A stretch of DNA of 64,000 nucleotides from Myxococcus stipitatus (lineage in GTDB: Bacteria; Myxococcota; Myxococcia; Myxococcales; Myxococcaceae). The DNA is taken from the NCBI RefSeq assembly GCF_038561935.1, contig NZ_CP102770.1, forward strand, positions 6,882,001 to 6,946,000, written 5' to 3'. Position numbers and translations under genes: made by a program. The notes under the pieces were generated by a model. That model made no database searches. It was not told where the DNA came from and saw nothing but the letters and a program-made list of their open reading frames with translations. Position 1 is the stretch's first letter, and each line of letters opens with the position of its first letter. Below, in pieces: positions 48,936 to 57,352 of the stretch.

Positions 48936-49742
48936 ATGAGACACCTGGATGACGAGGCGCTCAGCGCCCTTGCCCGTCGAGAGCCAGCAGCGGAGGCGTA
49001 CTTCCGCGAGCACCTGGCCACCGCGTGTGAGGTGTGTGAGCTCTTCCTCGCCTCCCACTCCGGCCCCGACCTGCTGGATGGCCACACCGACGCCGCGCTC
49101 CTCGCCCTGGCCCCCGCCCCGTCCGAGCCGCGCCTGGACGAGGTCGGCTTCGCGCGGGTGCGCAAGCAGCTCAAGGCGCCGCAGCCCGTCGCGCGGCGCT
49201 GGGGCCTCATCACGGGCGCGGTGGCGGCGGCGCTGCTCGCGGTGGTGATGGTGCCTCGGCTGCGGCAGCCGAACGCGGACCTGGGCACCGAGCCCCCCGC
49301 GCCTGGCGTGAAGGGCCAGGTGGGCCGCATCGCGCTGGAGCTGGCGGTGGTGGCGCGCGGCGCGGATGGCAGTCTGCGCCGCCTGGACCCGGGCACCCTC
49401 GTGGATACCCGCGACGTGCTCCTGCTTCGCTACCACGCCACCGAGGCCGGCACCGCCCTGCTCTTCCAGCAGCGCGCGGGACACCCCCCCGAGCTCCTGG
49501 GCCAGTTCGCGCTGGAGGCGGGGACCCACGACCTGCAGGGCGCCCAGGGACTCTCGGGCGTCAGCCTCGAGGGAGAGTCCGGGCCGCTGACGCTGTGGCT
49601 GGCCGCCTCCCCCTCGGGCTTGGAGCCTTCCGCCGACGACGTGATGCGGGTCCTGGTGGGCGAAGGTGAGCGCTGGGAACAAGGCACCCTGGCCATCACC
49701 CGGTTCGACGTGCGAGTGAGAAGCGGCGACAATCTCCCCTGA
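48936..49742 (+). CDS. Putative membrane-bound anti-sigma factor (zinc-finger-like)
   Basis: A 268-residue single-pass membrane protein. The cytoplasmic N terminus has EHLATACEVCELF (His26, Cys31, Cys34), a slightly wider version (H-x4-C-x2-C) of the zinc anti-sigma HxxxCxxC motif. A membrane segment spans ~89-107 and the periplasmic part is a ~140-residue beta-rich domain with VDTRDVLLLRYHATEAGTALLF. It starts 6 bases after the ECF sigma stop, the usual place for a cognate anti-sigma. The periplasmic domain could sense the signal. Confidence 0.8.
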   Translation: MRHLDDEALSALARREPAAEAYFREHLATACEVCELFLASHSGPDLLDGHTDAALLALAPAPSEPRLDEVGFARVRKQLKAPQPVARRWGLITGAVAAALLAVVMVPRLRQPNADLGTEPPAPGVKGQVGRIALELAVVARGADGSLRRLDPGTLVDTRDVLLLRYHATEAGTALLFQQRAGHPPELLGQFALEAGTHDLQGAQGLSGVSLEGESGPLTLWLAASPSGLEPSADDVMRVLVGEGERWEQGTLAITRFDVRVRSGDNLP

Positions 49743-49746
49743 CCTG

Positions 49747-51399
49747 GTGAGTGTGAGGACTCTCCTTCCCATCCTGCTGGCGGCGCTGACGGCCTGCGCG
49801 ACTTCTTCGCCCCCGGGGACGGAGAAGGGAGGGCTCGTGCCTCTTCGGCTCGACGAGGAGGCCCTCTCCAGCGCGTACACCCCCCGACGCATGGCGTTGC
49901 TGGTGGGTATCTCCGAGTTCGATGACCCCCACTGGCGCAGCCTGCGCTACCCGGCCAAGGACGCCACGGACCTGGCGGCGGCGATGCAGGACCCGGCGCG
50001 CGGACGCTTCGACCAGGTGCGTGTCCTCACGCGCCCCGAGGAGACGACGCGCGCCGCCATCCTCCAGGCGCTGCGGCAGCTGCGCAAGGAGGCCCACCGG
50101 CCGGACGACGTCGTGGTCGTCTACTTCTCCGCGCATGGAACCCTGGCCCGCGACGCCACGGGTGAGCTGCGCCGCTTCCTGGTGACACGCGACGCGTCCT
50201 ACCGGGCCGTGGCCCAGACAGCGCTCGCCATGGACGCGCTCAAGGCGGAGTTCGACTCGCTCCCCAGCCGGCGGCGGCTCCTGGTGCTCGCCTCCTGTCA
50301 CAGCGGCAACGGCAAGTCGCTGCTGCCCAAGGAGCTGGAGACGGAGCTGAACGGCATCAAGTCGGGCTTCTATGCCCGGCCGCTGGAGGAGTCGTCCCGC
50401 GCCTCCATGGTGTTCGCCGCTTGTGATTGGGGCGAGACGGCCCGCGAGGACGAGGGGCTGCGCAACGACATCTACACGCACTTCCTCATCGAGGGACTGG
50501 GTGGTGGCGCGGACCGCAACGCGGACGGCGCCGTCACCGCGACGGAGGCCCACGACTACGCGCGGCGCCGCACCTTCGCCTTCACGGAAGGACGCCAGCG
50601 CCCCTCGGCGGAAATCATGGAAGTGGGCGCGGACCCCGTGGTGCTGTCGGGGAGCATCGCGCGCACGGGCCGCCCGGAGCTGTTCTCCTACAACCCTCGG
50701 CTGGATGGCTTCACGCTCAAGGTGGATGGAGAGCCGCGCGCGGAGCTGCCCGGCGGCGCGGCGGTGGTGCCCGGCAAGCGCACGGTGGAGCTGACCAAGG
50801 GCGACGCGGTGCTGGTGCGCCGCGAGGTGGACGTGGGCCTGGGAGAGCGGCTCCCCCTGGAGCAGCTGCTGTCCGAGGCGTTTCCCCGGCGCTCCCTGTC
50901 CCTGCTCGGCGGCATGTTCTCCTTCGTCGACGCGCGCAGCCGCTCCGAGCTGCTGCCCGTGGCCCCCGAGCTCGCCCTCTCCCTGCGGCTGGAGGACCGG
51001 CCGCTGCGCGACTTCGGGCTGATGTTCGATGTGAGCTTCAGTACGGGAAAGCGCGCCCTCATGCTCCAACCGGAGGACGAGGTGCCCTTCCGCTACACCA
51101 CCTTCTCCGCGGGGGTGGCCATGCCCTACCTGTGGAGATGGGAGCGGCTGTCGCTATTCGCCGGCCCGCGTGTGGCCGCCCTGTACCTGGGGCGGTCCTT
51201 TGATGAGGAGACGACCGCCGGTGGCCAGAGCTTCTTCACGGTCAGCCCCGGAGTCGTCGGAGGCGTGGTGCTGCGCATGGGCGAGCGGCTGGAGTTGATG
51301 ACGCAGGCGCAGCTCATGCTCACGTACGTGGTCGTGGACGGGGAAGGACAGGCCGTGGGTTTCACCGGCGCCTGGGCCGGTGTGGGGTACCGGTTCTGA
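49747..51399 (+). CDS. Caspase-fold lipoprotein with C-terminal barrel-like domain
   Basis: A 550-residue lipoprotein (ILLAALTACATS). Residues ~45-310 are a peptidase C14/caspase domain: MALLVGISEFDDPHWRSLRYPAKDATDLAAAM (two blocks), FSAHG (His130), LASCHSG (Cys184) and ACDWGETA. Both catalytic residues are present. DRNADGAVTATE (~256) is an EF-hand-like loop, and caspase-fold proteases are often Ca2+-dependent. Residues ~385-550 look like outer-membrane beta strands ending GVGYRF. It starts GTG, 4 bases after the anti-sigma stop. A protease at the outer membrane, made under ECF control, is the likeliest reading. Confidence 0.85.
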   Translation: MSVRTLLPILLAALTACATSSPPGTEKGGLVPLRLDEEALSSAYTPRRMALLVGISEFDDPHWRSLRYPAKDATDLAAAMQDPARGRFDQVRVLTRPEETTRAAILQALRQLRKEAHRPDDVVVVYFSAHGTLARDATGELRRFLVTRDASYRAVAQTALAMDALKAEFDSLPSRRRLLVLASCHSGNGKSLLPKELETELNGIKSGFYARPLEESSRASMVFAACDWGETAREDEGLRNDIYTHFLIEGLGGGADRNADGAVTATEAHDYARRRTFAFTEGRQRPSAEIMEVGADPVVLSGSIARTGRPELFSYNPRLDGFTLKVDGEPRAELPGGAAVVPGKRTVELTKGDAVLVRREVDVGLGERLPLEQLLSEAFPRRSLSLLGGMFSFVDARSRSELLPVAPELALSLRLEDRPLRDFGLMFDVSFSTGKRALMLQPEDEVPFRYTTFSAGVAMPYLWRWERLSLFAGPRVAALYLGRSFDEETTAGGQSFFTVSPGVVGGVVLRMGERLELMTQAQLMLTYVVVDGEGQAVGFTGAWAGVGYRF

Positions 51400-52505
51400 T
51401 GCACTCGAGACTTCACATCACGTTGGGTGCCGCGCTCCTCCTCTGCACCGGGGCCTGCGGCAACCTGGAGAACGCCCCCTTGCGCGTGGGCACCATCCAG
51501 GGACAGCTCTCCGAGTTCGACCCCGCGGTGGCCATGGTCGCCCTGGTGGAGGACCCCGAGGTGCGCACCACGGTGGATGCCGCCGGCCGATTCAAGCTGG
51601 AGGGCGTGCCCACCGGCGCCGCGGAGCTCTTCATCGTCGCCACCCCCGAGAAGGCCGCGCGCGTGGCGGTGAAGGTCTCCGGCGGCAAGGCGGTGGACGT
51701 GGCTCGGGTGGAGGCCCGGAGCGCGGGCTTCTTCGAGATGCGCGTGAAGGCGACGCACGGCGAGCGCGTCGCGGGCGTGCAGGTGGCCGTGCATGAGACG
51801 CCCTTCGAACGGCTGATTCTGGATGGCGCGGGCCGCCTGCGCGTGGGGCCGCTGCCGGATGGGTGCTACGCGCTGACGCTCGTCGGCGCGGGCTTCCCCG
51901 CCGTGACGACCGAGGCGTGTGTCGGGCCGGGTGAGAAGAAGGAGCTCAAGCTCGAGCTGGTGCCCAACGCGGGAATCGTCAACCGCTGCGGCCTGACGGG
52001 CTGCGCGGACGGCCTGGTGTGCGCTCCCGGCGGCAGGTGCGTGGAGTGCGTGCAGGATGGGCAGTGCGGCGAAGGGATGATGTGCAAGGGCTTCCGCTGC
52101 GGAGCGGCGGGCCCGAGCTGCGGCGCCTGTGGCGACAACGGGAGCTGCGACAAGGGCGCCACCTGCCAGCCCTTCTCCGATGGGAGCCAGGTCTGCGTGA
52201 AGGAGTGCACGGAGACGGTGAACGAGGACGAGCAGGACTTCGCGGCGAACCGCTGCGAGGCGGGCTTCACCTGCCAGAGGGGGCGCTGCCTGCCGGACCC
52301 CTCGCGCTTCGTCGGCTGCGGCGCGCTGGAGAGCATGGGGGCGGAGTGCGTGGACGACGGCCAATGCCAGAAGCAAGGCCTGGCCAAGGGCGTCTGCCTG
52401 GACAACCGCTGCACCGTGCCCTGCACCGAGGACCTGGAGTGCCCGAAGCTGTCCCACTGCCAGGACACCCGCCTCGGACGGGTGTGCTCGGTGCTCACCC
52501 GGTAG
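51399..52505 (+). CDS. Cys-rich lipoprotein with carboxypeptidase-regulatory-like N domain
   Basis: A 368-residue lipoprotein (LLLCTGACGN). Two Ig-like or carboxypeptidase-regulatory modules come first (IQGQLSEFDPAVAMVALVEDPEVRTTVDAAGRFKLEGVPTG, in blocks; ~30-190). About 175 residues with some 30 cysteines follow, arranged like Dickkopf or EGF-type repeats (CGLTGCADGLVCAPGGRCVEC, QDGQCGEGMMCKGFRC, DDGQCQKQGLAKGVCLDNRC). It starts on the last base of the caspase stop codon, so it is translationally coupled. It may be a surface partner or substrate of the caspase-like protein. Confidence 0.82.
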   Translation: MHSRLHITLGAALLLCTGACGNLENAPLRVGTIQGQLSEFDPAVAMVALVEDPEVRTTVDAAGRFKLEGVPTGAAELFIVATPEKAARVAVKVSGGKAVDVARVEARSAGFFEMRVKATHGERVAGVQVAVHETPFERLILDGAGRLRVGPLPDGCYALTLVGAGFPAVTTEACVGPGEKKELKLELVPNAGIVNRCGLTGCADGLVCAPGGRCVECVQDGQCGEGMMCKGFRCGAAGPSCGACGDNGSCDKGATCQPFSDGSQVCVKECTETVNEDEQDFAANRCEAGFTCQRGRCLPDPSRFVGCGALESMGAECVDDGQCQKQGLAKGVCLDNRCTVPCTEDLECPKLSHCQDTRLGRVCSVLTR

Positions 52506-52510
52506 CCGCG

Positions 52511-53236
52511 TCAGCCGAGAGGCGCGAGGACCAGGCCGTCCCGAGACAGGCGTGCCACCGCGTCCAGGATGTCGGCTTCGGGCATGCCCGTGGCCGCCGA
52601 GACCTCCGCGGCGGACAGTCCCTCCACCGCCATCTTCAGCACGAGCAGCGCGTGGGGCGTGGCCTCCAGGTAGTACGAGGCCAGGCTCTCCGGATGCCGC
52701 CACACCAGCGCCAGCTCCTCGCCGGGCGCGGGCGGTGCGCCCACGCCTCGGGCACGCACGTAGGCACAGAGCCGGAAGGAATGCTCCAGCACCACCAGCG
52801 TCGGGTTCGGCGTCAGCACCGCCACCTGCTGGGGCGACTCCACCCGTGAGGCGAATACGGCGAAGTCCGTCCACTCGAAGCGCGCCAGCGCGGGGATGAA
52901 CGGCGCGAGCGCTCGCGCGGGAAGGCTGTCCGCGAGGAAGGAGGCGAAGCCCTCGCCCAGGTGGTTCACCTCATGGTGCCGCGCGGGCCGGGTGCGCGTG
53001 TAGTCCTCCACCAGCAACCGCCACGCGTCCGGGCCCACCGCGCTCCGCACCAGCGGGAAGAGCTTCTCGAGCGCGCCTCGCACATGGCCTCGCACGAAGT
53101 CGCCGTAGAGCGACACGCGAGAGGACGGCGCCGCCCAGCCCGGATGCTCCGCGAACAGCCGCTCCAGCGACGCATGCCCGGGGTCCGCGAGATAGGCGCC
53201 CATGCTGTCGAAGAAGTGCTTGAGCACGGGCTTCAT
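52511..53236 (-). CDS. DUF2063 / BufC-HvfC-like partner protein
   Basis: A 241-residue protein matching the putative DNA-binding domain-containing family (DUF2063, PF09836): SRVSLYGDFVRGHVRGALEKLFPLVRSAVGPDAW (two blocks) and YTRTRPARHHEVNHLGEGFASFL. In bufferin systems such a protein (BufC) is the partner that brings precursor to the MNIO enzyme. Its ATG overlaps the stop of the MNIO gene (53233-53236), confirming an operon. The C-terminal ~70 residues look like a winged helix (LSAAEVSAATGMPEADILDAVARLSRDGLV, two blocks). Confidence 0.82.
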   Translation of the reverse strand: MKPVLKHFFDSMGAYLADPGHASLERLFAEHPGWAAPSSRVSLYGDFVRGHVRGALEKLFPLVRSAVGPDAWRLLVEDYTRTRPARHHEVNHLGEGFASFLADSLPARALAPFIPALARFEWTDFAVFASRVESPQQVAVLTPNPTLVVLEHSFRLCAYVRARGVGAPPAPGEELALVWRHPESLASYYLEATPHALLVLKMAVEGLSAAEVSAATGMPEADILDAVARLSRDGLVLAPLG

Positions 53237-54087
53237 CGCGCCTCCCCTTCCCGCAGCACCTTCCGCGCCAGGTCCGCCTCGTCCAGCACCGCCGCCATCG
53301 ACGGGATGTCCTGGTCCCACTCGATGAGCGTGGACACCGGTCCGGTGCGCTCCAGCACGTAGCGATACAGCGACCACACGTCGTCGCAGACGCGGTCGCC
53401 GTGCGTGTCGATGATGACGTCGGGATACGTCGTGTGTCCCGCGAGGTGGATCTGCACCACGCGCTCCAGCGGCAGCGCGTCCACGAAGGCGCGCGCGTCG
53501 TAGCCGTGGTTGCGCGCGTTGACGTAGACATTGTTCACGTCGAGCAGCAGGCCACAGTCGGCCTCCTCCACGACGTGCCGCAGGAAGTCCGCCTCGGACA
53601 ACGTGCCCCCGGGCATGTTCGCGTAGTAGCTCGGGTTCTCCAGCAGGAAGGGGCGGCCCACGCGGGCCATCACCTCGCGCACGCGAGGCACGACGTGCTC
53701 CACCACCGCCTCGCTGAACGGCAGCGGCAGCAGGTCATGGAGATACACGCCATCGAGCCGCGAGTAGCAGAGGTGGTCCGAGAAGAACGGCGCATCCACG
53801 TGCTTCACCAGCGCGGCCAGGCCCGTGACGTAGTCCACGTCGAGCGCATCCGGCCCACCGATGTCCAACCCCACGCCATGCGGCAACACCGGCCAGCGCT
53901 CGCGGCACGCCTCCAGCGCGCGGTGAGAGCGGCCTCCCAGCGAGAGGAAGTTCTCCGGGATGATCTCCACCCAGTCGAGCGCACGCTCGGTCCGGGGCAG
54001 CTCTTCGTAGAAGCTCCTGCGCAAGCCGACGCCCGCGCCCAGCGACTTCAGTCCGTGTCTTCGCGCGTACGTCACCACCACGGCCAT
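53233..54087 (-). CDS. DUF692 multinuclear iron oxygenase (BufB-like RiPP enzyme)
   Basis: A 284-residue TIM-barrel enzyme of the MNIO family. Metal-ligand motifs are in order: WVEIIPENF, FFSDHLCYS, LLENPSYYA, LLDVNNVYVNARNHG, IHLAGH, DTHG and IEWDQDIP. Family members oxidise Cys (or other residues) in ribosomal peptides; BufB converts Cys to thiooxazole in copper-binding bufferins, and other members act with other partners. It lies between a small Cys-motif precursor gene and a DUF2063 partner on the same strand, the bufferin order. Confidence 0.9.
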   Translation of the reverse strand: MAVVVTYARRHGLKSLGAGVGLRRSFYEELPRTERALDWVEIIPENFLSLGGRSHRALEACRERWPVLPHGVGLDIGGPDALDVDYVTGLAALVKHVDAPFFSDHLCYSRLDGVYLHDLLPLPFSEAVVEHVVPRVREVMARVGRPFLLENPSYYANMPGGTLSEADFLRHVVEEADCGLLLDVNNVYVNARNHGYDARAFVDALPLERVVQIHLAGHTTYPDVIIDTHGDRVCDDVWSLYRYVLERTGPVSTLIEWDQDIPSMAAVLDEADLARKVLREGEAR

Positions 54088-54182
54088 GCACCTCCAGGGA
54101 GCCTCATGAACCGGGCGGCGGGAGGTCCTCTTCCCACCGCCCAGGAGGCCGGTGACATCACCGGCCCTGGATACGGCCTGGA

Positions 54183-54437
54183 TTACTTCTTCTGACCGCC
54201 GCAGCCGCCCGAGCCGCAGGAGTGCTCAGCGCCCTTCTCCGGCGTCGCCGCGGGGGCGGCCGCATCCGTGCCCTCGGCGGCCTTGTTCTCCTCGGTCTTC
54301 GCGGCGCCGCAGCTGCCCTCGGCGCCCTTCTCCGCGGCGGCCGGCTGGCCCTCCGCCGCCTTCGTGGAGGCACAGCCAGTGGCGAGGGAGGCCAGGGACA
54401 GGGTGCCGACAATCGCCGCAAGAGCCTTCGCGTTCAT
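54183..54437 (-). CDS. Bufferin-like RiPP precursor with lipoprotein-type leader
   Basis: An 84-residue peptide. The first ~22 residues form an export signal with a lipobox-like LATGCA (Cys22). The mature part is low-complexity with two near-identical core motifs, EKGAEGSCG (36-44) and EKGAEHSCG (67-75), plus a final GGCGG; cysteines are 22, 43, 74 and 79. These echo the EGKCG cores of bufferins modified by MNIO enzymes. AAAGGAAG precedes the ATG. It is 95 bases upstream of the MNIO gene. Substrate status is inferred from context. Confidence 0.78.
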   Translation of the reverse strand: MNAKALAAIVGTLSLASLATGCASTKAAEGQPAAAEKGAEGSCGAAKTEENKAAEGTDAAAPAATPEKGAEHSCGSGGCGGQKK

Positions 54438-54502
54438 GGTGCTTGCTTCCTTTCGGTACTGCGTTGAGGGGGAACGACTTGCTGGTACCGCGTACCGCGT
54501 GG

Positions 54503-54520
54503 GGTTCGAGACGTTGAACC
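54503..54520. promoter_or_regulatory. Inverted repeat upstream of the bufferin-like operon
   Basis: GGTTC (54503-54507), 8 nt, GAACC (54516-54520), in the 83-base gap before the precursor gene. A direct repeat of GCGGTAC lies next to it (minus strand, ~54483-54500). Either could be an operator, but no regulator gene is adjacent. Confidence 0.35.
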
Positions 54521-55957
54521 TCATCTACGGATGCCGGGTGACTCGCGGATGTATCCCCGACTTTCCATCGCCTCGCGCAACAAACTGTCGCGAGCAGGGA
54601 CGAATTGAATGCCTTCTGATTCCGCCGTCACACCCAGCGCTTGTAGCAGACCTTCCTGCTCCACAAAAGCCGCGCGCTTGAGGTGACGCGCGAGCAATGC
54701 ATCGAAGAGTGGTCTTCCGGCGATGGCATCCACCGCCACGCCAAACGCTCCCAACGTCGAGCTCGGTCCTCGCTCCGCGAGCAACTCCAACACATCCTCC
54801 AGGTGACGACGGTTTCCAGTAGCACGGCGTATTTCCACATCGAGATGCAATGCGAGCAGTGCGCCCGTCCAGTACGTGCCGGGCGAGAATCCGTTTCCGG
54901 AGACAACCTCTTCCATGGTGCGGGCTCCCGCCACACGACGTCCGCGCGCGAAGCCATCCACCAACTCCTCCCATCCCCGCTCCGCGCTCTGCCGGCCGGA
55001 GCGCACGCGCGCGACCTCCGTGTAGTACGTGGCCAGGCCCTCCGACAGCCAAGGCACGCGCGGCAAGAAGGCGGGATGGGCCAGGTGCAGCATCTCGTGG
55101 AGCGCCACCCAATCCCGCTCGAAGGACGCGGCGCTCGCGTCCTGCCCCACGAGCACGGAGATGCTGGGCGGCGAGCTCCACAGCACCATGCCGAAGAGGC
55201 TGGGCCCCGCGTGTCCAGGCACGGGAATGACTCGCACGGTGATACGCGGATACGGGAAGGCCCGGCGGACCGTGAGCACTTCCTCCGCGGCCTGCTTCAG
55301 CCAGCCACAGACCTGATTGTCATCCAGCTGACGAAAGCGGCCCAGCACCGCCACGTCCAGCACCGCGTCCGGCACCACCACCTGACAGCGGCGCCCCCCG
55401 AAGCCGTGGAAGCCCGAGTCCACGAGGTCCTCCGCGCGAAGGCGATACAGGCCCGCCTCATCCGGCTGCCAGGGCAACAGCGCGTCCGCGCCCTCCACCG
55501 CCAACTCCACGCGCAGGTCCGGCGGCGTCTGATGAGGACGGATGAGGTACGCGCGCCCCGCGACATGCCATGCATCTCCCTCCCCCATTCCCGCGAACAG
55601 GCCCTGCCTGCGTGAGCGCGTCCGCGACTCCAGCGCATAGCGATAGCGCAGGAAGCGGATGTCCGAGGGCAGGGCCACGCGGCCCTCCTCCGTCACCGGC
55701 ACCTCGAAGTGCTCACCGTCTTCGCGATAGGCACTCACCGACGCCACGCCACCGGGTGACGTGAAGCGGAACACGCGCGGCGTGCCCCGCACCAACACCA
55801 CCTCCACGTCGAGCGCACGCGTGGGCTCGCGGACGAACGTGACGGTGTAGCGAAGCGTGGCCGGGTCCTTCGAGGGGCGGGGCCCCGGCACACTCACGCA
55901 TGACAGCCCCACGCAGAGAACGAGAGCCAGCAGCGGACACCAGTGCACGCGCGACAT
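54521..55957 (-). CDS. Lipoprotein metallopeptidase, M61/gluzincin-like
   Basis: A 478-residue lipoprotein (LLALVLCVGLSCVSV). The first ~190 residues are a beta-rich domain. The zinc motif HEMLHLAHP (~280) is followed by the gluzincin third ligand in LSEGLATYYTE (~301), the arrangement of glycyl aminopeptidase-like (M61) and related enzymes. The C-terminal helical region is typical. ATG 55957 has GGAGG 6 bases upstream. It lies directly upstream of the bufferin-like cluster on the same strand, separated by 83 bases from the precursor gene. Confidence 0.85.
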   Translation of the reverse strand: MSRVHWCPLLALVLCVGLSCVSVPGPRPSKDPATLRYTVTFVREPTRALDVEVVLVRGTPRVFRFTSPGGVASVSAYREDGEHFEVPVTEEGRVALPSDIRFLRYRYALESRTRSRRQGLFAGMGEGDAWHVAGRAYLIRPHQTPPDLRVELAVEGADALLPWQPDEAGLYRLRAEDLVDSGFHGFGGRRCQVVVPDAVLDVAVLGRFRQLDDNQVCGWLKQAAEEVLTVRRAFPYPRITVRVIPVPGHAGPSLFGMVLWSSPPSISVLVGQDASAASFERDWVALHEMLHLAHPAFLPRVPWLSEGLATYYTEVARVRSGRQSAERGWEELVDGFARGRRVAGARTMEEVVSGNGFSPGTYWTGALLALHLDVEIRRATGNRRHLEDVLELLAERGPSSTLGAFGVAVDAIAGRPLFDALLARHLKRAAFVEQEGLLQALGVTAESEGIQFVPARDSLLREAMESRGYIRESPGIRR

Positions 55958-56018
55958 CGCCACCTCCACCGGGCCCGGAGCATACAAGGCCGATTCGCTG
56001 GCGCAGGGACCGCGGACG

Positions 56019-56618
56019 TCAGTGACGCTTCTTCGTCGGCGGAGGTCCTCCGGCGAGCAGGGACGCCCGCGCGGCCTCCAGGATTTCGTCCGAGAGGGGC
56101 AGGCCCTTCGTCGCCCGCGCGAGCGTCATCGCACCGAAGAGGAGCGCCACCGTCGCCAGCGCCCGCTGCCGTCCGGTGACCCCCTCCTCACCAGGGACTC
56201 GCGCTCGCAGCGCGGCGACCAGTCCCTCCACGCCCTCGGCGAGCGCCTCACGCGACTCGGGGGCCGCACGCGTCAGGTCCGACAACACCGACGGCATGAT
56301 GCAGCCCGTCTCCATGTTGTCGCGGATGTTCTGGTTCAAGTAGCGGCGCACGAAGTGGTTCAGGAACTCCGCGCCGCGCAGCTCCTCCAGTCCTCCGAGC
56401 CAGCGGGAGTGCTGGTGCTGGAAGAACGCACGCACGGCCTCGGTGAGCAGCGAGTCCTTCGAGGCGAAGTGCGCATAGAAGCCGCCGACGGTCATTCCTG
56501 CGGCGCGCATGACGCGCTCCACGCTCGCGCCCGCGAAGCCCTCCTTCCGGAAGAGCGTCTCCGCCGCCGCCAGGATTCTCTCGCGCGTGGCCTGCTTGTG
56601 CTCGGGTGCGTACCGCAT
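56019..56618 (-). CDS. TetR-family transcriptional regulator
   Basis: A 199-residue repressor-type protein. The N-terminal helix-turn-helix is clear (TRERILAAAETLFRKEGFAGASVERVMRAAGMTVGGFYAHFASKDSLL, in blocks). The ligand domain has GCIMPSVLSDLTRAAPESREALAEGVEGLV (two blocks), resembling the fatty-acid or envelope-related TetR subgroup. It follows the thioesterase gene by 14 bases on the same strand. A perfect palindrome upstream of that gene (57177-57196) is its probable operator, giving autoregulation and control of the divergent ketoacyl synthase. Confidence 0.9.
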   Translation of the reverse strand: MRYAPEHKQATRERILAAAETLFRKEGFAGASVERVMRAAGMTVGGFYAHFASKDSLLTEAVRAFFQHQHSRWLGGLEELRGAEFLNHFVRRYLNQNIRDNMETGCIMPSVLSDLTRAAPESREALAEGVEGLVAALRARVPGEEGVTGRQRALATVALLFGAMTLARATKGLPLSDEILEAARASLLAGGPPPTKKRH

Positions 56619-56632
56619 CGTCGTGCCGTCTC

Positions 56633-57157
56633 CTACTCCCGGCCTCCCGGGCCCGAGGGCCGGAACACCATGCAGGTCGTGGTGCCATGCGCGTACAGCT
56701 TGCCGCTCGCGTCCGTCAGCCGGCCCTGGGCCGTCGCCACCCGGCCGCCCACGTGAATCACCTCGCCCGTACACGTCAGCCGCCCGGTGTCACCGGTGAT
56801 GGCGCGCACCAGGTTCACGTGCAGCTCCAGCGTGGTGTAGCCCGCGCCCACCGGCAGCGTGCTGTGCACCGCGCACGCGAGCGCCGAGTCCAGGAGCGTG
56901 GCCGCCAGGCCCCCATGCACCGTGCCGATGGGGTTGTAGTGGAACTCCGCGGGCTCCACCTCGAACACCGCCCGCCCTTCAGAGACCTCCACCAGCGAGA
57001 ACCCGAGCACCCGGGCGATGGGCGCCCCTGGCACCTCCCCCCGCGCGATGGCGGACAGGTACTCCAGCCCCGACATCGACTTCGCCGCCGCCATGCCCGC
57101 ACGAGGGTCCGCCCACGTCACGGTCCTGGTGCGCTCCCCAGCATCACCTTCACTCAT
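56633..57157 (-). CDS. PaaI-type hotdog thioesterase
   Basis: A 174-residue hotdog-fold thioesterase of the PaaI/acyl-CoA type. The signature is FHYNPIGTVHGGLAATLLDSALACAV (two blocks), with the HGG helix start, followed by TLELHVNLVRAITGDTGRLTCTGEVIHVGGRVATAQGRL (in blocks). It would hydrolyse an acyl-CoA or acyl-ACP thioester. ATG 57157 and the upstream GTG 57166 are both possible starts. It is the first gene of a two-gene operon with the TetR regulator. Confidence 0.9.
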   Translation of the reverse strand: MSEGDAGERTRTVTWADPRAGMAAAKSMSGLEYLSAIARGEVPGAPIARVLGFSLVEVSEGRAVFEVEPAEFHYNPIGTVHGGLAATLLDSALACAVHSTLPVGAGYTTLELHVNLVRAITGDTGRLTCTGEVIHVGGRVATAQGRLTDASGKLYAHGTTTCMVFRPSGPGGRE

Positions 57158-57176
57158 GGAACCCACACCTCGTCAT

Positions 57177-57196
57177 GAAATGATGTTCATCATTTC
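57177..57196. promoter_or_regulatory. Perfect palindrome, probable TetR operator
   Basis: Arms GAAATGATG (57177-57185) and CATCATTTC (57188-57196) around TT. It lies 20 bases upstream of the thioesterase start, inside the divergent intergenic region of the ketoacyl synthase. Binding here could repress both directions. Confidence 0.8.
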
Positions 57197-57235
57197 CCGA
57201 TTTCAAGCGGGAGACATTCTTCTTCGCAACGACAC

Positions 57236-57263
57236 TTGCAAGATGGGATGACACTCATAATAC
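57236..57263 (+). promoter_or_regulatory. Predicted promoter of the ketoacyl synthase gene
   Basis: TTGCAA (57236-57241) and TAATAC (57258-57263) with a 16-nt spacer, about 90 bases upstream of the ATG. The palindrome ends 40 bases upstream of the -35 box. Confidence 0.6.
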
Positions 57264-57352
57264 AAAGGGGAATCCAGTGCACGCCGGACATGGGAGGGCG
57301 CGCGAGCGGCCGGGCCGTTCGCCTTCCTGGCGTGCCATCCAAGGAGCAGTGG

